DNA from: Methanothrix sp.
Lineage (GTDB): Archaea > Halobacteriota > Methanosarcinia > Methanotrichales > Methanotrichaceae
NCBI GenBank assembly: GCA_028688535.1
Contig: JAQTXY010000033.1
Coordinates: forward strand, 1 to 10,824
Direction: 5' to 3'
DNA: 10,824 nt
In this document: in pieces, positions 6,232 to 10,824 of the stretch
Numbering within the stretch: the first letter of the stretch is position 1
Layout of the letters: each line of letters begins with the position of its first letter
Position numbers and translations under genes: made by a program
The notes under the pieces: model-generated
What the model saw: only the letters and a program-made list of their open reading frames with translations
Told to the model about the DNA's origin: nothing
Databases searched by the model: none

Positions 6232-6513
6232 CTACTTGATCTTTGCCTCCACCATCTCTTCCCGAAGCTTGCAAAGATTCTCTGCGCCGCGCACGTAGAA
6301 CCAGTAGTGCACAATTACCAGCAAGCCCCATCCAACCGGTGAGTAGTATATTGCCCAAGCTGGAGCAATCGTGATCGTGCCCATCATGTTAAGAGCCAGC
6401 CAAATTATATTCACTACTAGATAGATTGCAACGTGAAGCTGGAACAGTTTCATCTGGTCTGAGACGTGAGCCTCTCTAAAGAGCCTTTTATATTCATCAA
6501 TTGTGCTAGTCAT
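6232..6513 (-). CDS. Small two-helix membrane protein (2TM-domain type)
   Basis: A 93-residue protein with a short polar N-terminus (TSTIDEYKRLFREAHVSD), two hydrophobic segments at about 25-45 (LHVAIYLVVNIIWLALNMM) and 51-74 (PAWAIYYSPVGWGLLVIVHY onward), and a charged C-terminal helix (LCKLREEMVEAKIK). This matches the layout of the 2TM-domain family, which often accompanies or is fused to histidine kinases; no function is established. ATG 6513 is preferred to GTG 6522 because GGTGG (6523-6519) lies five bases before it. It converges on mmp10, with 26 bases between stop codons and no obvious hairpin. A possible TATA element is the T/A-rich block at 6561-6571 read on the minus strand. Confidence 0.75.
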   Translation of the reverse strand: MTSTIDEYKRLFREAHVSDQMKLFQLHVAIYLVVNIIWLALNMMGTITIAPAWAIYYSPVGWGLLVIVHYWFYVRGAENLCKLREEMVEAKIK

Positions 6514-6647
6514 TTCTTCCACCTACCCCTAATCAACTATTATTAATTAAGTTCTTAAACGATTTAAAGTTAATGGATCTGTTTAGATGTTATTTTATTC
6601 GATGGATTTAATGCTATCATTTGGTGTTTTAGCATTTGTGCCACTTC
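6514..6647. other. A/T-rich intergenic stretch with a small inverted repeat
   Basis: No coding signal is seen. It should hold the promoter of the 2TM gene. AATGCTA (6610-6616) and TAGCATT (6630-6636) form a perfect seven-base inverted repeat with a 13-base loop. The repeat lies just beyond the minus-strand ORF 6648-7046 and could be a weak terminator stem, but no T-run follows on that strand. Confidence 0.35.
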
Positions 6648-7046
6648 TTAGATCCACGGGGGGATTATGCGATGAACAGCATTTTTGCAGGAAATGTAGT
6701 CCTCGCCGAACTGGACGAGAAGTTGGTTTCCCAATGAAGCGAGCCCAAGAATAGGTAGATAGAGGCAATAATATAAACCATCTTTTATACCCAGAGCAAA
6801 TCCATCCGGACTATGATGCTCTGCAAGCTGGGCACGAATGAGGAATCGGTGTGGTGCGTCCAGTAAAGCCCTCAGCGTGGCAATTCCCATGATAAGCTGG
6901 ATCAGAAAGAAAAGCCACATCCATGGATTGGGAATGGTGTACGGCACAGGTCCGGGTGACCGTATTAGCATAATCGCAGCATCGTAGAGAAGCGCCGGGC
7001 CGAGCTGGTAGCTGAGATCCAAGAGGCGAGGTTGAACGAGGCACAT
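6648..7046 (-). CDS. Uncertain hypothetical membrane protein
   Basis: A possible 132-residue protein that I do not recognise. The composition looks more like a real membrane protein than a chance frame. A proline-rich GPVPYTIPNPWMW segment (about 32-44) leads into a hydrophobic helix FFLIQLIMGIATLRALL (about 46-62), then a basic stretch HRFLIR and a second hydrophobic segment YYCLYLPILGLASLG (about 92-106). ATG 7046 has AGGT about six bases upstream. A TATA-like block read on the minus strand at 7129-7138 could serve it with a leader of about 60 bases. Against it: the surrounding 1.1 kb looks decayed (see the truncated DUF998 gene), and a second frame is also partly open on this strand. It could be a surviving piece of a larger gene. 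Confidence 0.4.
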   Translation of the reverse strand: MCLVQPRLLDLSYQLGPALLYDAAIMLIRSPGPVPYTIPNPWMWLFFLIQLIMGIATLRALLDAPHRFLIRAQLAEHHSPDGFALGIKDGLYYCLYLPILGLASLGNQLLVQFGEDYISCKNAVHRIIPPWI

Positions 7047-7321
7047 TTGAAGACCTGATAAGAGAAGTCTACTAATTCGCCATCATCTCTATGAGCCAGT
7101 CCAAAATAGAGGCTTGCCTCATCCAGGGTTTAATATAATCAGATCCGGACGGCCGGTTCACGATCGGCGGTCACGAGCTCAGCCGGGAGCCGGACAGGAT
7201 AACACAGGCGAGCGGCTGCCAGGCATAACCGCCCATAGTCCCGCAATGAAAGCGATGCTGGAGATTTGCCTTGAATCTCTTTGCGCGTTCTTTGTGTCTT
7301 CGTGCGCCATAGTGAATTGTC
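7047..7321. other. Noncoding stretch with a periodic segment
   Basis: I see no convincing gene. The part at 7140-7215 is G/C-rich, unlike its flanks. At 7279-7308 the sequence runs through near-repeats of a CTTTG/CTTCGTG-like unit with roughly 8-10 base spacing. GAGATT (7261-7266) and AATCTC (7274-7279) form a six-base hairpin with a seven-base loop. The plus-strand frame 7114-7377 has biased, unprotein-like composition and crosses the broken DUF998 gene, so it is left out. Confidence 0.4.
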
Positions 7322-7495
7322 CTACATTTGGCGGAACGGAACGGTTGATGCCAGATCGCTCAGGTCATTGGACATGATGCTGTAGCCGGGAAACAGAGTT
7401 TTGGCAGCGAGCACTGTCATGAACCATTGAATTCCAGCGAAGAATATTAGCGATCCCGCGAGCTTGAGGGAACTGGATTTTGGTATCATTGGCAT
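7322..7495 (-). pseudogene. Truncated DUF998-family membrane protein (N-terminus only)
   Basis: The minus strand encodes 57 residues and then a stop. LKLAGSLIFFAGIQWFMTVL (about 10-29) is a membrane helix, followed by AKTLFPGYSIMSNDLSDLAS. The PGYS-x3-N-x-LSDL pattern is the typical N-terminal signature of DUF998 membrane proteins, which normally have about 180-220 residues and six helices. Here the frame ends right after the signature (TVPFRQM stop), and no continuing DUF998 sequence is evident to the left. It is therefore most likely a broken gene, although expression of a one-helix peptide cannot be excluded. Two starts are possible, 7495 and 7489; the second has the better spacing from the AAGGA motif. 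DUF998 function is unknown. Confidence 0.6.
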
Positions 7496-7507
7496 TTTCC
7501 TTTGGCG

Positions 7508-7539
7508 CTAATCTAGAAAATATTTTCCCCTAATCTGGA
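7508..7539. promoter_or_regulatory. Palindrome flanked by direct repeats upstream of the oxidoreductase operon
   Basis: GAAAATATTTTC (7516-7527) is a perfect 12-base palindrome. It is bracketed by CTAATCTAGA (7508-7517) and CTAATCTGGA (7530-7539), which match at nine of ten bases and start 22 bases apart, about two helical turns. It lies about 60-75 bases upstream of the TATA box at 7602, where an activator or repressor could bind. No known motif is recognised. Confidence 0.4.
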
Positions 7540-7601
7540 TTCCAACCTATAGAGATTCACAACTGAATTCTAGGTGGATCAGATTCCTTTGCTCCATAGT
7601 T

Positions 7602-7609
7602 TTTATATA
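7602..7609 (+). promoter_or_regulatory. TATA box of the 2-oxoacid oxidoreductase operon
   Basis: TTTATATA is a near-ideal archaeal TATA box. The expected start site near 7634 gives a leader of about 75 bases before the start codon at 7711, longer than usual for this window, with the GGGGATG ribosome site at its end. No riboswitch fold is recognised in the leader. Confidence 0.7.
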
Positions 7610-7710
7610 CGGTCAGCAACCATAATAAGTAACGCATTGCCAGGCAGTAGCCATTGAATATGCGTAGCTAATGACCACATCATATTAATAGCCTCATTCA
7701 GGGGATGAAG

Positions 7711-9432
7711 ATGGATAATTTTTCTACACTTATTGGCGGTATAGCCGGAGATGGCATAAATGAGGCGGGCCTTACTGTGGCTCGTCTCTTTAGCCGCCTT
7801 GGCTATCGTATTTACATGTATTATGACTATCCCTCTCTCATCAGAGGGGGGCACAATTTCTCTTTGGTCAGAACCTCCCGAGAGAAGATTGCGGCTCATA
7901 CAGACCAGATCGATGTCTTGATAGCTCTTAATCAAGAGACATTGAAGAAGCATGCCGGTCGTCTTAAGGACAGCTCCTTTGTGATTTACGATGCAGATAA
8001 AGTAAAACTTGATGTTACAAAGCATCGAGGTTGCGGCCTTACCATCACCTCGATCCTGAAGGATGCCGGTGCACCTGCCCTCATGAAGAATACCTGCATA
8101 ATAGGAGGATACTGCAAGGTTGTGGGCATAGACTGGTCTGTGCTGGAAGATGTCCTGAGAAAACATATACCAAAGATGTTGGAGCTGAATTTGCAGGTGG
8201 CCAGGCAGGGATACGACCAGGCAACTGAGTTTTGTCATATGGACAATCCTGAGGATGAGGCAAATCGTCCTAGGCATGAAAAAGACAAAAAGCCTCTTCC
8301 TATCTTAACCGGCAACCAGGCCATCAGCCTGGGCCTGATCAAAGCGGGCCTGGGGGCATATGTAGCTTATCCCATGACTCCCTCATCCAGCATACTCGAT
8401 TTTATGGCTCGTTATGCCCAGGATTTCGGCCTCAAGGTGATTCATCCGGAGAGCGAGATTGCTGTGATGCTCATGGCACAGGGATTTGCCTATGCCGGAG
8501 TCAAAGCAGCCGTAGGAACCTCGGGCGGTGGATTTTGTCTCATGACCGAGGGGCTGAGCCTGGCAGGAATGGCAGAGATGCCGGTGGTGGTGGTCAATGC
8601 TCAGAGAACTGGACCTTCCACGGGTCTTCCCACCTACACGGCGCAGGGTGATCTGCATTTTATCCTCAATGCCGGTCAGGGGGAGTTTCCCAGGTTTATT
8701 GTTGCGCCTGGCGATGCAGAGGAGGCGTATTACTGGGCTGGCGTGGCCATGAATTTGGCCTGGAAGTTTCAGGTGCCTTCGTTCATTCTGACCGACAAGA
8801 CCATCAGTGAGAACCAGTATAGCTTTGATATGGATCTGGCCGCGGATCCTTCTGGCGAGCTGAAAGAAGAAACGCTGAAGTCTCACTTGCTCTGGGATGG
8901 ACAGGGGGAGTACAAACGTTACCGCTACACGGAAACGGGCGTATCGCCTCTGGCTTTCCCGCCTCTGCCCGGGCAGGTGATAAAGGCGGACAGCTATACT
9001 CACGATGAGAAGGGCATAACTACTGAGGACCCCCAAATAGCCACGGAGACCAGCGACAAACGCCAGAGAAAAGGTCAACTCATGGCCGAGTATCTGGATG
9101 GATACGACACAGTAAAGGTCCTGGGAGACGAAAAGAGCAAGACTGCCCTGCTCTGCTGGGGTTCGAATAAAGGTGTCTGTGAGGAGGCTGCCAAAAAAAT
9201 GGGACTTAAAGTGATTTATGTGCTGGTTCTCTCTCCCTTCCCGGAAAAAAGGCTGAAGAATGCCCTGCAGGGGGTAGATCGGCTCCTGGCCGTAGAGTGC
9301 AACTCCACTGGTCAATTGGCAAGGCTGGCCGGTTATTACGGCATCAAGATCCAGGATAGGATCCTTAAATATGACGGCAGACCTTTTTCAGTGGAAGATC
9401 TTCTGGCAAAGCTAAGGGGGGTTCTGGCATGA
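7711..9432 (+). CDS. 2-oxoacid:ferredoxin oxidoreductase, fused gamma-alpha subunit
   Basis: This is the larger subunit of a two-subunit enzyme that oxidatively decarboxylates a 2-oxoacid to an acyl-CoA (or works in reverse) with ferredoxin as electron partner. Of 573 residues, about 1-180 are the gamma domain (IGGIAGDGINEAG near the start, YPSLIRGGHN at 40-49). A charged linker at about 180-196 joins the alpha pyrimidine-binding domain (GNQAISLG near 201, YPMTPSSS 220-227, the RTGPSTGLPT motif 299-308), and a C-terminal domain follows. The gamma-alpha fusion and GPSTGLPT motif are typical of KorA-like enzymes; 2-oxoglutarate is the likeliest substrate, but the sequence does not prove it. Start 7711 was preferred to 7705 because GGGG (7701-7704) touches 7705 but is six bases from 7711. 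It overlaps the beta gene as ATGA. Confidence 0.92.
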   Translation: MDNFSTLIGGIAGDGINEAGLTVARLFSRLGYRIYMYYDYPSLIRGGHNFSLVRTSREKIAAHTDQIDVLIALNQETLKKHAGRLKDSSFVIYDADKVKLDVTKHRGCGLTITSILKDAGAPALMKNTCIIGGYCKVVGIDWSVLEDVLRKHIPKMLELNLQVARQGYDQATEFCHMDNPEDEANRPRHEKDKKPLPILTGNQAISLGLIKAGLGAYVAYPMTPSSSILDFMARYAQDFGLKVIHPESEIAVMLMAQGFAYAGVKAAVGTSGGGFCLMTEGLSLAGMAEMPVVVVNAQRTGPSTGLPTYTAQGDLHFILNAGQGEFPRFIVAPGDAEEAYYWAGVAMNLAWKFQVPSFILTDKTISENQYSFDMDLAADPSGELKEETLKSHLLWDGQGEYKRYRYTETGVSPLAFPPLPGQVIKADSYTHDEKGITTEDPQIATETSDKRQRKGQLMAEYLDGYDTVKVLGDEKSKTALLCWGSNKGVCEEAAKKMGLKVIYVLVLSPFPEKRLKNALQGVDRLLAVECNSTGQLARLAGYYGIKIQDRILKYDGRPFSVEDLLAKLRGVLA

Positions 9433-10283
9433 ATCCTAAAGATCTGGCAACTGCTGCCCAAGTGACCTGGTGCCCAGGCTGCGGGAACTTCTCTATCATG
9501 AGCGCCATGAGAATGGTGCTGGCCGAACTGGACCGCGAAGGTATTCCCCTAGAAAACATCGTACTGGTCTCTGGCATCGGCTGCCATGCCAAGATTGTGG
9601 ACTACATGAATGTGAACAGCTTCTATTCCATTCATGGTCGGACGATTCCAGTTGCTTCGGCCATAAAGATTGCCAATCCGGATTTAAAGGTGATCTGCTT
9701 TTCCGGCGATGGTGACAGCCTGGCGGAAGGGCTTGATCATCTCATTTTTGCTGCCAAGCGAAATATCGATATCACACTGATATTGCATGACAATCGCGTC
9801 TACGGCCTGACCACAGGACAGTTTACGCCCACATCTCCTCAGGGCTTCAAGGGCAAGTCTACGCCATCCGGGGCAGTCGAGCATCCCATAAACCCGCTTG
9901 ATCTTATGCTGGTTAGTGGAGCATCTTACATTGCTCGGGGCTACACGCACGGCATAGAGCAGCTACAGACGCTCTTTAAGGAAGCAATACTTCACAAGGG
10001 TTTCTCCTTTGTGGATGTTCTCCAGGTCTGCGTCTCTTATAATAATCTATACGACAGCTACAACAAATTGACCTATACCGTGCAGGGCAACGATGCCTCA
10101 AGTTTCGAGGAGGCACAAAAGATCATTCGCACCTGGAACTATGATCGCACTGATGTGCCTATTCCTCTGGGCAAGTTCTATCAGACGGAAGTAGAGCGTT
10201 TTGATCAGTCATTTGAGCAATATCGGCTAAATCCATCTGAAAGAGATCGCAAAATGAAGATTATACTGGAAAATTTTATCTAG
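9429..10283 (+). CDS. 2-oxoacid:ferredoxin oxidoreductase, beta subunit (TPP-binding)
   Basis: The catalytic partner of the preceding gene, 284 residues, which binds thiamine pyrophosphate and one [4Fe-4S] cluster. C15 and C18 (TWCPGCGN), C52 (GIGCHAK) and C201 (LQVCVSYNN) match the four cluster ligands of the family. The TPP/Mg motif starts at GDG 93-95 (FSGDGDSLAEGLD) and reaches N122 (LHDNRVYGLT). The distal part (about 220-284) is the family's C-terminal tail. Its four-base overlap with the gamma-alpha gene (ATGA at 9429-9432) indicates coupled translation and a one-to-one complex. No separate ferredoxin-like delta subunit gene is present, as expected for the two-subunit class. Rubredoxin follows after only 14 bases, so it shares the transcript. 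Confidence 0.93.
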   Translation: MNPKDLATAAQVTWCPGCGNFSIMSAMRMVLAELDREGIPLENIVLVSGIGCHAKIVDYMNVNSFYSIHGRTIPVASAIKIANPDLKVICFSGDGDSLAEGLDHLIFAAKRNIDITLILHDNRVYGLTTGQFTPTSPQGFKGKSTPSGAVEHPINPLDLMLVSGASYIARGYTHGIEQLQTLFKEAILHKGFSFVDVLQVCVSYNNLYDSYNKLTYTVQGNDASSFEEAQKIIRTWNYDRTDVPIPLGKFYQTEVERFDQSFEQYRLNPSERDRKMKIILENFI

Positions 10284-10297
10284 AAGGTGCATAAAAA

Positions 10298-10459
10298 ATG
10301 CAAAAGTATGTTTGTCAGGTTTGCGGGTACATCTATGATCCGGAGAGGGGAGATTCCACCTCCGGTATTCCTGCTGGAACGGCATTTGAGGAACTTCCCG
10401 ATGATTGGATCTGTCCTGAATGCGGCGTGGGAAAAGAGCAATTTAAGAAGGCAAATTAG
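10298..10459 (+). CDS. Rubredoxin
   Basis: A complete 53-residue rubredoxin, a small soluble one-electron carrier with a single iron held by four cysteines. The ligands are C6 and C9 ([16 protein letters not shown]) and C39 and C42 ([15 protein letters not shown]). The aromatic and acidic positions typical of the fold (Y11, Y13, D14, W37) are in place. ATG 10298 is preceded by AAGGTG in the gap after the beta subunit stop. It is too short for many automatic callers, and an overlapping frame at 10287-10481 is a shadow. In anaerobes rubredoxin feeds oxygen- and superoxide-reducing enzymes or diiron proteins. Its place between a 2-oxoacid oxidoreductase and ferritin suggests electron delivery for oxidative or iron stress (inference). 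Confidence 0.95.
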   Translation: MQKYVCQVCGYIYDPERGDSTSGIPAGTAFEELPDDWICPECGVGKEQFKKAN

Positions 10460-10493
10460 AACGACAAGAATTAAGGATTAGAGGTGCAATGCC

Positions 10494-10824
10494 ATGCTCA
10501 GCGAAAAGATGAATAACGCCTTGAATATTCAGGCGAACAGAGAATTGTACTCCTCCTATCTCTATCTCTCCATGTCCTATTATTTTGAATCCATAGAAAT
10601 GCGGGGTTTTGCCCATTGGATGAGACTGCAGGCTGGTGAAGAGTTGGTCCATACCATGAAGATGCTCGATTATGTGGCTGGAAGTGGCGGCAAAGCACAG
10701 ATGCTGGCCGTGGAGGCTCCCAAATTCACCTGGGACTCGCCTCTGCAGGCTTTACAGCATGTCTGGGATCATGAGCGCATGGTGACCGGGCTCATCAAAG
10801 CATTGGTCAAGGTGGCAGAGGGGG
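10494..10824 (+). CDS. Ferritin (3' end outside window)
   Basis: The first 110 residues of a bacterial-type (FtnA-like) non-haem ferritin, the 24-subunit iron-storage cage with ferroxidase activity. The start MLSEKMNNALNIQANRELYS and the helix YLYLSMSYYFE fit helix A; MRGFAHWMRLQAGEELVHTM is helix B. Ferroxidase ligands E17, E50, H53 and E94 are all visible at the same numbering as E. coli FtnA. The remaining ligands and helices D-E lie beyond the window; the usual length is about 165-175 residues. ATG 10494 is preceded by GAGGTG (10481-10486) at a seven-base spacing. An out-of-frame ATG at 10489 opens no matching frame. It follows rubredoxin by 34 bases, so it is probably the next gene of the same operon. 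Confidence 0.95.
   Translation, partial: MLSEKMNNALNIQANRELYSSYLYLSMSYYFESIEMRGFAHWMRLQAGEELVHTMKMLDYVAGSGGKAQMLAVEAPKFTWDSPLQALQHVWDHERMVTGLIKALVKVAEG

Noticed and set aside
7114..7377. 87-codon open frame on the plus strand
   Set aside because: Its composition is unlike a protein, it has no ribosome site, and it runs antisense into the DUF998 remnant and the periodic segment.
7603..8277. 224-codon open frame on the minus strand
   Set aside because: It spans the oxidoreductase promoter and is antisense to the gamma domain. It contains no family motif.
9165..9180. GGTTCGAAT resembling a tRNA T-loop
   Set aside because: It lies inside the oxidoreductase coding frame, and no acceptor or anticodon stem can be built around it.
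8383..9315. 310-codon open frame on the minus strand
   Set aside because: It is antisense to the well-conserved gamma-alpha subunit, has basic low-complexity composition and no recognisable motif. It is a codon-bias shadow.
10287..10481. 64-codon open frame on the plus strand
   Set aside because: It overlaps rubredoxin in another frame. The rubredoxin frame (10298-10459) has all four cysteine ligands and a ribosome site.

Overview
The window most likely comes from a methanogenic archaeon, and a Methanothrix/Methanosaeta-type acetoclastic methanogen is my best guess (inference). The reasons are an intact mmp10 gene (methyl-coenzyme M reductase arginine methylase, a methanogenesis marker), a gas-vesicle gvpA gene, a DUF835 protein, a KaiC/RAD55-like ATPase, a two-subunit 2-oxoacid oxidoreductase and archaeal TATA-box promoters in place of -35/-10 boxes. 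I saw no tRNA, rRNA, CRISPR array or intact insertion sequence.

Layout. (1) 1-228, minus strand: 5' part of gvpA. (2) 229-623: a 395-base divergent intergenic region with three inverted repeats and promoters for both sides. (3) 624-3902, plus strand: a tightly packed sensory block made of a CheY-like receiver, a soluble PAS histidine kinase, a DUF835 protein with an eight-cysteine insert, a PadR-type regulator and a KaiC-like ATPase with an altered Walker A motif. (4) 3908-4348, minus strand: a small TPR protein, convergent with the ATPase. (5) 4421-4930: gene debris. A central piece of an O-acetylhomoserine sulfhydrylase (minus) is joined to the C-terminal part of a MIP18/DUF59 protein (plus), with a possible third scrap. 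(6) 4988-6205, plus: mmp10. (7) 6232-6513, minus: a small two-helix membrane protein. (8) 6514-7704: a low-coding stretch with an uncertain membrane ORF, a broken DUF998 gene, a periodic noncoding segment and the promoter of the next operon. (9) 7711-10824, plus: fused gamma-alpha and beta subunits of a 2-oxoacid:ferredoxin oxidoreductase, then rubredoxin and a ferritin that runs off the end.

How the genes may work together. The receiver, kinase and DUF835 genes overlap and should be co-transcribed, forming a cytoplasmic phosphorelay without a DNA-binding output domain. Its signal could pass to the DUF835 protein or, through PadR and the ATPase, to transcription. The block is divergent from gvpA, so control of buoyancy is an attractive but unproven role. 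At the right end, 2-oxoacid oxidation is coupled in one probable operon to a small electron carrier (rubredoxin) and an iron store (ferritin), which suggests redox or iron stress management alongside carbon metabolism.
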